Source: Batkoa obscura (Eukaryota > Entomophthoromycota > Entomophthoromycetes > Entomophthorales > Batkoaceae). From it: a stretch of DNA of 64,000 nucleotides. Below the pieces are notes generated by a model. That model made no database searches and was not told where the DNA came from. It saw only the letters and a list, made by a program, of their open reading frames with translations. The DNA is taken from assembly GCA_030770535.1 (NCBI GenBank), contig JASVEC010000001.1, forward strand, positions 1,798,001-1,862,000, in the 5' to 3' direction. Numbering within the stretch: the stretch's first letter is position 1; every line of letters begins with the position of its first letter. The position numbers and the translations under genes are program-made. Positions 36,816 through 46,963 of the stretch are shown here, one piece after another.

Positions 36816-38038
36816 TATTTCATTAAGACCCCCGAAGTTGTACTATTGTATAAAATTTTAAAAATACAGACAATTAGAATTTATAATAGCGGGTAATCCT
36901 AAACAAATAATGAAATAAATTATTAAAAGATCTTTAAGTAAAGGCTAATAAGTATTTTAATGTTTTATTTTAAACTTTATCCTTTCTAAGTTCATGGAAT
37001 TCACAAAATAACAATAATTTACAAAACACTCTCAATTTGTATAATCACTACAACCTCCCCGATATTAAGGTTTATGCTAAATATAAACTTTAACTACGGT
37101 ATATATTGATTTTAAAATAAATATGAAATCACTTATTTTCCACTACTCTAGATAGATTCGGTACTTACTATAGAATGAACTTGTATTAACTTTTATAATA
37201 ATTGAAAGTATGCACTTTGAATCTTTTATTTCCAAAATCAATTTAACCGAACTACTTAGGATTATCGAATAAAAGGGATATTAATTCCCTTTATTTTATT
37301 TTGCCCATATTGTTAATGAATTCTATCTTCTAAATTAAATAAAACCTTAAAATTATATACTTGTTTACTACTGCTTTTCTGGTTTGAACTTTTAACGAAT
37401 TTTAAAGTATAAAATTATTTAATATCATTATTTCTTCTTTAAAGTATATTAACCATTATACAAATTTTAATTTAAGTGAATATCCAAAATACATTAGCAT
37501 TAAATCTAGTATATCTATTAATGGTCATAAAAGGGAGACTACGTCCCCGACATTTATCTAAAAACTAGTATTATTAATAAAAAAATCGTTAATAAATTAT
37601 AATCAATAATAAAAAATAAGCCATTTAGAGCCTAGAAGAAATTTCGCGTTTATATTTGCATCTAGCTATGCCATTTATAATTACCCTCTTGGCTACGTCG
37701 TGTTGCATTATTTTCGATTATTTTACTTATGGTATTTATATTTTGGATTACTCCGAACTATACATACCAAATTTGTAGCTTACACCTTGAACCGAATTTC
37801 ATATATAATTTACTATTAAAAGTGTAATTAGTTCATCCCTCTATTTTATGGATCATAATACACATTTTATTAAGGCTAAATAATAAATATTTAAATAATA
37901 AGCATTTATTAAAAATAGTTTTTAATATGTTATAGAACAATATACCGGATTTAATTTTAGCTATTGAATTTTGTTACCAATTTTGTCAATAAAAATAATA
38001 GTCTATTATAATTTCATATTTGTTAGCAAAATGGAACA
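36816..38038. other. Upstream region of the GMC oxidoreductase
   Basis: About 1.2 kb of AT-rich DNA after the transposon block. No gene or repeat copy recognised. Confidence 0.55.
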
Positions 38039-38046
38039 TATATAAA
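38039..38046 (+). promoter_or_regulatory. TATA box of the GMC oxidoreductase gene
   Basis: TATATAAA followed by a C run (CCCCC), 100 bp before the ATG. A strong match in a good position for a regulated secreted-enzyme gene. Confidence 0.6.
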
Positions 38047-38145
38047 CCCCCACGTAGAATTTATATCATTAAAACATTTGAGTTCTACATTATCTCTATC
38101 TATTTATTCCCTTCATTTTATAATTGATCGCTCTATATAGCTACT

Positions 38146-40098
38146 ATGAAGAGTTTTCTTTTTATTATCCCCTTTGCCATCTTATTCTCAGGTTTGGTTA
38201 CCACTGCAGATACTACAGGTGATGACTCTTATCTTTACAAGAAGAATGATTACAAAACCGCTGAAAAAACTTATGATTATATCGTTGTAGGAGGAGGTTC
38301 TGCTGGTGGTATGACAGCTATGAGATTAGCCAAACATGGTTATAAAACCTTATTGATTGAAGCTGGACCAGAGCCTGAACCAGGACCAGCAAGTTATAAT
38401 ATGACTACCGCTGGTATCTCTTTCCGTGCAACTGAAGATCCAAAGATTTCCTTCGATTTCTCTGTTAAACATTACCCAGAAAGCACTGGTATCCGCCAAA
38501 ATGTATTTTATCCAAGAGTAGGTGGATTAGGTGGATGTTCTTTACATCATGCTCAGATTGAAATGTATCCACAACAACAAGATTTTGACCAACTGAAGAG
38601 TTTAACTGGAAATGCAGTATTTGAAGAAAAAACTTTTAGAAACAAATATTTTAAGCCATTAGAAAACAATCAATATCCAACGGATCTTAGAAACGCTGGT
38701 GATCATGGTTTCAATGGTTGGTTACCTCTTTCTTACAACCCAGTAGAGCGTGTTGGTCCAATTGATCAATCTCTTATCGATTTCCTCTCCTTTTTAGGTC
38801 CAAACCCAAAGTATGATGTCAATGGTTATGTCAATGGTAAACTTGGTACTAGCCAAGAGTCTACATTTACTATCCCAGGTGGTGTCCATCTCAATAATTT
38901 TACCAGAATGAATTTCCTTGGCCAAATGCAAATGGCTCGAGCTTTCACCCCATTAACTATCCTTACCGATACTTTTGCAACTAAGATCTTATTCGATAAG
39001 AACAAGAAAGCAACTGGGGTGGAAGTTCGTCATGGCAAATACCTGTATAAAGCTTCACCAATGTATAAACAAGCCAATTGGGATTCAAGTATAAAAAACC
39101 AGTTCTTTGCTACTAAAGAAATTATCATTTCTGGTGGTGCCTTTATGACCCCACAATTACTTATGCTTTCGGGTATTGGGGATGCTGCCCAATTAAAAAA
39201 ACTTAAAATTCCAGTTATTTCCAACCTTAAAGGAGTAGGAAAAAACCTTCAAGATCGCTATGAGATTCCATACAGTACCGATTTAAAACAAAAGCTCGAA
39301 ATATTTAAAGATTGCCCATGGATCACGGACCCAACTAAAGATCGTTGCTTTAAAAACTACTTAGAAACTAAGACTGGGCCTTATTTACATGCCCCTGGTT
39401 TTAGTGGCCAAATTAAAAACTCAAAATCTGGCTTAAAAGAGCCCGATACTTTCTTTATCAGCCTTCCTGTCTATTTCCATGGTTACTATAAAGGTTACAC
39501 TCAAGACATTGTCAATAATCTTCATTACTTCACTCAATTAGTATTAAAAGCACATTCCAAGGGAAGAGGTCATGTTAACCTCGTATCCGCTAATCCTAAT
39601 GATGTACCCGACATCAACTTATTAAAATTCAATCGTAATGGTGCTGAAGACATGAATGTTCTAATTGATGGTATCTTGTTTTTACGTAACCGCACTAATG
39701 CTAATGTAGGCACCAAATACCAAGAAACGTTGCCAGGTAAAGATATTAAAACACGCAACCAAATAGCCAAGTGGATTATCGAAACGGTATGGGGTCACCA
39801 TGTGTGTTGTACTGCAAAATTGGGCGCTGACTCTGATCCCTATGCTGTTCTTGATTCTAGATTTAGAGTTCGTGGTGTTAAGAGCTTAAGAGTAGTTGAT
39901 ATGTCTATTTTCCCTGATATTCCTGGCTTTTTCCCTAATTTATTTGTTCATATGCTCGGAGATGTTGTTGCTGATTTTGTTCATGAGGATAACAAATCAG
40001 CTTCGGATGTACTTGCTAAGTCTCCCCCAACTACAGGCGGTGATTATACTGAAGAGTATGATGGCTTGAATGTAAAGGACCCCAAGGTTGAGAAATAA
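38146..40098 (+). CDS. Secreted GMC-family FAD oxidoreductase, 650 aa, single exon
   Basis: Flavoenzyme of the glucose-methanol-choline family (aryl-alcohol, glucose, choline or related dehydrogenase/oxidase; substrate not inferable). N-terminal signal peptide MKSFLFIIPFAILFSGLVTT. The ADP-binding fold is YIVVGGGSAGGMTAMRLA with the acidic end of beta-2 in LLIEAGPE; next GMC signature YPRVGGLGGCSLHHAQIEMY; second signature around GGAFMTPQLLMLSGIG, near-canonical GA.TPQLLMLSGIG. The C-terminal active site holds WGHHVCCTAKLG (catalytic His region) and RVVDMSIFPDIPGFFPN. Length fits the family (550-650). Codon choice is more C-rich than in neighbours, suggesting high expression. No introns. Confidence 0.95.
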   Translation: MKSFLFIIPFAILFSGLVTTADTTGDDSYLYKKNDYKTAEKTYDYIVVGGGSAGGMTAMRLAKHGYKTLLIEAGPEPEPGPASYNMTTAGISFRATEDPKISFDFSVKHYPESTGIRQNVFYPRVGGLGGCSLHHAQIEMYPQQQDFDQLKSLTGNAVFEEKTFRNKYFKPLENNQYPTDLRNAGDHGFNGWLPLSYNPVERVGPIDQSLIDFLSFLGPNPKYDVNGYVNGKLGTSQESTFTIPGGVHLNNFTRMNFLGQMQMARAFTPLTILTDTFATKILFDKNKKATGVEVRHGKYLYKASPMYKQANWDSSIKNQFFATKEIIISGGAFMTPQLLMLSGIGDAAQLKKLKIPVISNLKGVGKNLQDRYEIPYSTDLKQKLEIFKDCPWITDPTKDRCFKNYLETKTGPYLHAPGFSGQIKNSKSGLKEPDTFFISLPVYFHGYYKGYTQDIVNNLHYFTQLVLKAHSKGRGHVNLVSANPNDVPDINLLKFNRNGAEDMNVLIDGILFLRNRTNANVGTKYQETLPGKDIKTRNQIAKWIIETVWGHHVCCTAKLGADSDPYAVLDSRFRVRGVKSLRVVDMSIFPDIPGFFPNLFVHMLGDVVADFVHEDNKSASDVLAKSPPTTGGDYTEEYDGLNVKDPKVEK

Positions 40099-40237
40099 AT
40101 TTAATTAGTAGTTTCAATAAATCCTTACGAAATATAAACATTTTGATTTTTAAAAAATATCACAATCTTTAGAACTTTAACTTAACTGTTGTTTAAGTGA
40201 ATACTTAATGAATAAACTTGATAGATTTATAATTATA

Positions 40238-40337
40238 TGGGAATGCTTTTTTTGGTTTCATCACTTTTCCACTTTTTAAGCGCTATTTGGGCGGAAAGAT
40301 TATTAGTAAAATTCTTAAATATAAAAAAACAGCCCCA
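40238..40337 (-). mobile_element. MITE family A copy, 100 bp
   Basis: TGGGAATGCTTTTTTTGG at the left, AACAGCCCCA at the right, TA flanks, middle GCGCTATTTGGGCGG. Confidence 0.9.
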
Positions 40338-40927
40338 TATTTAGTTTTATATTAGCTAAACTAAAACAAAATTTTAATACTGCGTTACTACTACACTTTA
40401 TAATTAGTAATTTTAATAGTGCATTTATTATGTGAGTCTTTACTATATTCAGCGGTATTTCAATATATATTTTGCTCAGAAAGAAAAACTTGTATACTAA
40501 AAAAAATTACAGTACACATTTTTTCGAATGCCCTCACTTAATAGTGACAATTAATATAGCTTATACCACGGTCATCTGCCGCTTCATTGGATTAGACAGA
40601 GCGTTATCCAAGCATTGTCAAAAGTATATAAGAAACTAAAGCTGATAAACTATATTCTTTTTAAAGAAATCCTTTTCATTTTTAATCAATCGTTTATCTT
40701 TATTTATTGCTATCATTTTTATAACTATTATAAATACATAACAAACCAAGAAAATTATAACAAACTGTACAATCTTATTTGAAACGAGACTTAGCTTGAA
40801 CAGAAACCCTCAAATCATAGTTATGAAAACATATTTGTAGCCAATATATAACTGATAAATACTGGAATTAACACCTCAACGATCTTCTTTTAAATTATTT
40901 ATTTTTTGCATTTATAATAGGCACATA

Positions 40928-41028
40928 TGGGGATGTATTTTTTTGTTTAAGAATTTTACTAACAATCTTTCCGCTCAAATAGCGCTTAAAAAATGGAAAA
41001 AATAATGAACCCAAAAAAAACACCCCCA
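40928..41028 (+). mobile_element. MITE family A copy, 101 bp, at the end of a gene remnant
   Basis: Consensus-like, TA flanks (ACATA/TATATA). The minus-strand frame of the neighbouring gene remnant runs into it, so it may have cut off that gene's 3' end. Confidence 0.93.
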
Positions 41029-41292
41029 TATATATAGGAAAAATAAAGTGAATAATGTAAAACTCGAACACTTAGCTTCCTTAGAAGGCCCAAACTGACC
41101 AGTGGAAAGGTTTTCTTCTGCTTTCTTCAATTCAAGATTGTAATGACCTAAATCAGCGCCCTCTTGGATTGTAATGTTTAGCTTCAAGATGTTATTTTCA
41201 TTCTTATAACTTTTGACTTCAATAGCTATTTTTTTAACATGTATTTTATCAATAAAGTTTTCCGAATTTCTGACTTTAAATACAGTTTCAGA
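41029..41292 (-). pseudogene. Fragment of an unidentified protein gene
   Basis: A minus-strand frame of about 85 codons with protein-like composition: ENFIDKIHVKKIAIEVKSYK, ILKLNITIQEGADLGHYNLEL and KKAEENLSTGQFGPSKEAKC. It begins after a TGA and ends by reading into a MITE. A GTAAGT donor and a short open piece (about 41330-41360) upstream suggest an earlier exon, but no start or signal sequence could be linked with confidence. The beta-strand-like alternation suggests a carbohydrate-binding-like or secreted fold, but no family is recognised. It is either the remnant of a gene truncated by the MITE or an exon whose partners I could not find. Confidence 0.45.
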
Positions 41293-41892
41293 TCAATTTT
41301 TTTCATAAAGTGAGGAACTAAATTACTTACTTTTGCACCATCATCGAGGTCGATATTTATCTTACTTATTTATTTAAGTTCAAGGAATGCTTTTATTTAC
41401 CTTGACACCCTATCATAACACTTTTTCAAAGACTACAATCTGAATGATTATAAGGTAGCGTGTTTTTAATAATTTTTGATTGGTGGGCTTAAAGTGAGAG
41501 AAAACACGAAACATCTAAACTAAAATAGTTGCTTAACTTGAAATAAATTTTACAAGATTGATTTTACAATTTCATTGAATTTTTAAACTCAGCATAATAA
41601 CTTTAGTTCCAACATAATTGGTTGATACTGAAATTAAACCAATAACAATACCCAAAGTCAACCGATATTTACAAAATTATTTCCAAAAAGTAGGCATTAA
41701 TGTAAGAATTCCCCAACCTTTAAGCATTTTACACCTTAACTAGTTCACTATCCTTAGCTTAAATCATTAGCCAATCAAATTAATGTAGTATCTAGATAAA
41801 ATGAGCAAGCTACCATTTGAATTAGAAATAAAACTACGATGATGCAATAAAATTTAATTGTCTTTTTAACCAAAGAGATAACCCAAATTGTT

Positions 41893-42760
41893 ATGACCAT
41901 GTCCAACTCATCTAATGAAAACCCAATGCGCGTTACTCCACTCCCTCTACAACATGAGTGGTGTTTTTGGTTAGAAAAGTAAATATTTAAATAAAGTATT
42001 AGTATATTAATGCTAAACACCCCAACTCATTTGTAGGTATAACCCAACATTACCAAACCACTCTTATTCAACCAATTTGACTTTGATTTGCACAGTTAAG
42101 ACAGTTCAGGTAATTAGAAAGAAGGACAGGTTTATTGAATGTTACTAACTTTTAAAATATAAAGGAATTTTGGTCTGCTTACAATAATATAATTTCACCA
42201 GAACATTTGCAAAATCGAAACAGTATTCATTTTTTCAAAAAAGGGGTTAAACCAATTTGGTAATTGCTGATTATAATAACATTTTGTTAAATAATCAATT
42301 TGAATAGGGAAGACCCAAAAAATGAAAATGGAGGTTCTTGGTCCTATCGTATGCCAAAAGATCAAAGTGTAAAAATTTGGCCAGAGTTATTGATGCTTTG
42401 TGTAGGTAGGATTTTGGATGAAGCTTTTACTCAAGGTAATATTAATCTTAATTTCCAAATGTTTTCACTTATGAATTAAACTTTTTGTAATATATTAATA
42501 TAATCAAATAGGCGATAGCTTAATTGGTGTATCCATCAGCTCACGTTGGAATTTGGATATCATTCAAATTTGGAATTTTTCAAGTGGTTTAGCAGCTACG
42601 GCTAAAGTTGAAAAAACTCTTCAAAACTTAGTTGAAGGTGTTGAGCTCCAACAGCCCTATTATAAAGGTAAGTTTGGATCTCTTTTTTATATGATAGTTT
42701 TGTAATATGGTTGTATTTTTAGCTCATAGTGAACATTCAGACTTTAAAAAGGGAGCTTGA
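41893..42760 (+). CDS. Translation initiation factor eIF4E (cap-binding protein), 191 aa, six exons
   Basis: Binds the mRNA 5' cap and recruits eIF4G. Exons 41893-41978, 42037-42109, 42165-42259, 42308-42435, 42512-42667, 42723-42760; introns 48-76 bp. Characteristic tryptophan framework: HEWCFWLEKYNP, TVQEFWSAYNNI, FFKKGVKPIWEDPKN (cap-stacking Trp followed by Glu), GGSWSYRMPK and the dorsal WPELLMLCVG. The cap-phosphate-contacting region reads SRWNLDIIQIWNFS. Start: ATG at 41893 (MTMSNSS) after an in-frame stop about 45 bp upstream; an ATG two codons later is equally possible. It is slightly shorter than yeast and human eIF4E (213-217 aa) at both ends. A class II 4EHP-type protein is possible. 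Confidence 0.92.
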
Positions 42761-43017
42761 TTTTTTTTCAAAATTTACGGTGACACTATAATCCCTCTTT
42801 TAGTTCTCTTATTAAACTTTAAGTTATTTATCATGATTTATGTGTTTGTTTCTATCTGTTATATTTTAGTCCATATCATCATACATTTCATGTTATATAA
42901 TACAAATAGCCTAAGTATCTGATACATCATTCTTTATGTGATTTTAGCCAATAAAATAACGAGTTTAAAAATAATTGTCATGACTGATATTTGATCTTTT
43001 TTTATAAAAAATACAAA

Positions 43018-44111
43018 ATGAGTTTATTAGCCAGAAGAATAGGATGGAATAATATAATAAAAACATCAAGAACCAATACACAACTATTTGCAAAGAATAA
43101 GTATGTCATCTTTAAAATCCAAACTGAAGTTTAATTTAATCATATAAGTTTAAAGATTAGCTTAAGATTTAATTTTAATACGCCACAAAAAAAGAATGAT
43201 ACAGAAGTACCAAAAGTAGCCTTAGTTCCTATATGATTGATACTCGTTTTTAATTAATATTTGTAGCCTCAGCTTAAAGAAAACATCTACACCATTCCCA
43301 ATTTATTAACCGTAAGTCGACTAGCTTCCTCACCATTATTAGGTTATTGGATAGTCAATGGGCAGTACAACTATGCTTTATCATTATTTATAGTATCTGG
43401 GATAACGGATGTGGTAATTTTTATTTTTTTATGATAGAACACAACGATAAAAATAAACATACTGATGGTAAACTAGCTAGATGGATACATAGCTAGAAAA
43501 TACAATATGCAGACAATAGTAGGTTCAATCATCGATCCTTTAGCAGATAAAGTTTTAATGACGGTATTGACTGTTTCCCTCACTTGTCAGAATTTAATAC
43601 CACGTAAGTTATTATACTATGCTATATTATTTTATTTTATATCATTTATTATAATATAAAGCTAATATTCTATTTTACACCTTTTTAAAATTCTTAATCT
43701 AATTGAATTTTTAGTTCCTTTAGCTATTGTGATCTTAGGAAGAGATGTGTTATTAGTTTTAGCATCTTTTTATTATCGTTACATCTCTTTACCAGCACCA
43801 AAAACATTTCAAAGATACTGGGATTTTTCAATACCTTCAGCTGAAGTGAGACCAACTAATATTTCTAAATTGAACACCTTTTTACAATTGGCATTGATGG
43901 GCTCTACACTTTTGTCCACCGTTATTGGAACTATTGGACATCCGGCTTTGATCGGATTACAGTAATTTTTTTGTTTTAAATGATAGAGCTTTTGATTAAG
44001 TTATATTTTAGATACATTGTGGGAGCTACTACTATAGGTTCTGGGATCAGTTATGTTATTTCTAAAGATGCAGTTAGGATTTTAAAGCCCACTAAAAAGA
44101 TTATTAAATAA
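43018..44111 (+). CDS. CRD1: Cardiolipin synthase (CDP-alcohol phosphatidyltransferase), 250 aa, six exons
   Basis: Mitochondrial inner-membrane enzyme joining CDP-diacylglycerol and phosphatidylglycerol to form cardiolipin. Exons 43018-43100, 43167-43215, 43267-43413, 43477-43603, 43715-43961, 44012-44111. The CDP-alcohol transferase signature is split over two exons and is complete after splicing: ITDVLDGYIARKYNMQTIVG, then SIIDPLADKVLM (D-G-x2-A-R-x8-G-x3-D-x3-D). ENIYTIPNLLTVSRL is the family N-terminal motif, and FWDFSIPSAEVRPTNISKLNT-like residues (RYWDFSIPSAEVRPTNISK) mark the eukaryotic cardiolipin synthase branch. The first 30 residues (MSLLARRIGWNNIIKTSR) are basic and look like a mitochondrial presequence. 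Several hydrophobic segments follow the signature. Confidence 0.93.
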
Positions 44112-45042
44112 AAGTAAATTTTTTTAATAGTGTCTTATTTTTTTGTTTTAATTTTAATTTTTTATTTATTTTACAATTATTTAATTATATCGATTAAATA
44201 ATTTTGTTTTAATTTTGTATTATTATGCTTCAATAAAAGAATACAAACCTATTTTCCTTCTTATAGAAGAATAATGGGCTTTAAAAGTATGTGTAATAGA
44301 AATACAAAAGCTTAAAGGTATTATTAATAATTACTATACCAGAGGTTGGCTAATATATATATGAAAATAAAAGCTAACACTATTAAAAAACCTTGCTTTT
44401 TTGTAAGACTTTCTGAAGATATATATTATAATTATATATTATTACATTATTATTGTTAAACTAATTATATATTGGATACTTTTTATCACCCTTTGATTAT
44501 AACATTTTTAGACTTATTATTAGATGTACTTCTAGAAAAATAATTATATATTACTTTCGAGCTATAAGAACAGTTATGCCATTATTATAAAGTATTTTAA
44601 GCAGCGTAGTATGCTAGAAAATTGTTATTAAACAAACAATTTTATCACTGTTAAACTAATTTTGACTTTTATTTTAAGCGTGTAAAATAATACACATTTG
44701 GGGTTATCTCTTTTTGTTAGAATTTTACTAGTAGCTTTTCCATTCAAATAGCGCTTACAAGATGGAAAAAGTGATGAAACCAAAAAAAACACCCCCATTT
44801 ATTTTCTATAACCAACTGGATACAACTATTGGCTAATTTTAACTCTTAGCTGTGGGATTTAGCATAGTGATGAAGTATAAATTATTATTCCTATTTCTCT
44901 GTTTTCGTCAATAAATTTAATTTCAAATCAACCAAGGTACTATACAATATGTTTAATTTAGTGTTTTAATAAATAATTATCAATTAACTATCATGTAGAC
45001 CCAATTTAATAAACTTGTTATTTATAAAAATTATCATATAAA
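44112..45042. other. Intergenic stretch with one MITE and the start of a tandem duplication
   Basis: No gene. The part from about 44840 resembles the region from about 46740 (both read TTAGCATRGTGATG-like followed by TAAATTATTATY), so the duplicated unit of the following gene pair includes upstream DNA. Confidence 0.55.
44699..44797 (+). mobile_element. MITE family A copy, 99 bp, TT flanks
   Basis: TGGGGTTATCTCTTTTTG...AACACCCCCA; flanked by TT on both sides rather than TA. Confidence 0.88.
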
Positions 45043-46425
45043 ATGCCAAACAATAAAATATCTTGTAGCGAAGATGGTGATAGCAAGGACAAAACATTAA
45101 CTATAGCTAATCAACAAGCCAACTCAACCGATTCCAATAATCAAGCACAAGAAACCATTAGTCAAGAAATAACAAGTGATAAAAGATCAACCATGGCTCT
45201 AACTACCAACTTCGAGTATTTAAACAATTTAGAGTTTTCGGAGTTTACACAAGGAATAAATTACCTAATCTCATTATCAGTAAGTGAAGGTTATTTATTA
45301 GTAAAAAAAAAACTACTAATCGAACTAAAGACAAAACGGTGAATAAGCAACATTTAATGTGTAAGTTTCATAGATTATCTAAAAGAAAGAGAAATGATGG
45401 TAATTTTATACCTTGTCTTTATAAAATTTCTATTGGTCGTGGAATTCGTGATCAAAAAGTTTTTAAAGTCAACGTTAGTAACTGTGCGCACAATTATCCT
45501 TCTTTGCTTGATAATAATAGAAAACAGATAATAGATAGCTATAATATATCTGTTTTAAATGAACAACAAAATAATATTGTAGATATTAATAATCAACCAC
45601 AAGGAACTAATAGTCTAGTAGCTACAAACAATGACGGTCAAAGTGAGCATATAGCCACCAATGAAGATCCTTTAAATAGTCTTGAATTTACAGATATGAT
45701 AAAAGGTATGGACCATATAATATCACTAGGATTAAAGAAGGGCTATTTATTAGTATAAAAAAAATTGTAACCGAAGAAAAGATAACTCACTTTCTTATCA
45801 AACATTAAAATATAAATATTTCAGTAAACCAGGGTTGAACAAAAATAATTTGAATTCCTTGTCATGTCCATATAAAGTCTCTATTGGCCGTAAAATTAAA
45901 GGGAGTCTAGCATTTAAAATTGCTGTCCTTAATTCTACCCATAATCATCCACCTGTATTTATCAATAATCCGGAAGAAGGGATGTATTTGATAAAAGATC
46001 CTACCAATAAGGTAATATTATGAGAATATCCAAAACGAAGGAAATTTAAAGGGTTACAAACTATATTACAGTTAGATTCAGAGAACTTAAATACTCAATT
46101 TTCTGTTAAAGAAACTAAAAACAAATTTAAAAAACTAATCACTAATTCTATTGAGCTTCTGCTAATTGGTGAGCTTCTATCAATCTCTAATGTTATAAGT
46201 AAATATTATGATAAGCTATCGTCACTAAATAAGTAACCTCTTACTGCTAGTACATCATCTTTAAAAAATAACCCTAGTACAATTATAACATATGAGAATA
46301 AACAAGATAGCGACAGTATTACGACTACATTTGAAGTTAGCCAAAATAATATTAACACAGCTATACTGCCTGAAAATGATTATAAAAAAGCTCTAAGAAA
46401 TCCAAACATTAAAAATGGTAGATTT
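45043..46425 (+). pseudogene. Dead tandem copy of the FAR1-like zinc-finger gene
   Basis: Four successive open pieces align end to end with the intact gene at 46964-48637: MPNNKISCSEDG...SEGYLLVKKK; CKFHRLSKRKRND...NVSNCAHN; CPYKVSIGRKIKGS...STHNHPP; and a tail LQLDSENLNTQFS...SLNK. Reading is broken by a frame change in an A run after the first LLVKKK, a stop after the second LLV, a stop after NKVIL and one after SLNK. Both zinc-finger modules are still recognisable. A MITE lies directly after the end of similarity. At least four breaks; no longer coding for a full protein. Confidence 0.85.
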
Positions 46426-46431
46426 TAAATT

Positions 46432-46531
46432 TAGGGATGTATTTTTGTGTTTAAGAATTTTACTAACAATTTTCCGCTCAAATAGTGCTCAAAAGATAGA
46501 AAAAGTGATGAAACCAAAAAAAACACCCTCG
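46432..46531 (+). mobile_element. MITE family A copy, 100 bp, TT flanks
   Basis: TAGGGATGTATTTTTG...AACACCCTCG with TT on each side (AATT/TTTAAA). It lies between the dead and the intact zinc-finger copies. Confidence 0.86.
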
Positions 46532-46963
46532 TTTAAACTCTTTTTGCGCTTTTTAATAAATAAACTTTTTTTAACCTGAACCTTAATATTTTATCATACA
46601 GAATTTGAACTAATATTATTTTTATTAGCATTCAAATAAATATTAATAAAAAAAACATTTATCTATTTGTTATCCAAGACATCCTAATGATGACTAAAAT
46701 TATTGTTTTATAGCCAATTAAATCCAATTATCAGTTAATTTTGAACTAGACTATAAATTTAGCATGGTGATGGGTAATAAATTATTATCGCTGATAATTA
46801 ATTTAACTTATTTATTTTAAACATATATTATAATATATATAATATAACCACAAACATTATAAGGTATTATAAACTTGTATTTAATATTTTAATAAATAAC
46901 AACTAAAAATTGGTCTTTGACTTTTATTTAGTAAGCATTTACTGATAGAAATCAACATTTTAA

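Larger units (their letters stand above)
40099..41028. other. Intergenic stretch with two MITEs
   Basis: GMC 3' flank. MITEs at 40238-40337 and 40928-41028; otherwise nothing recognised. Confidence 0.55.
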
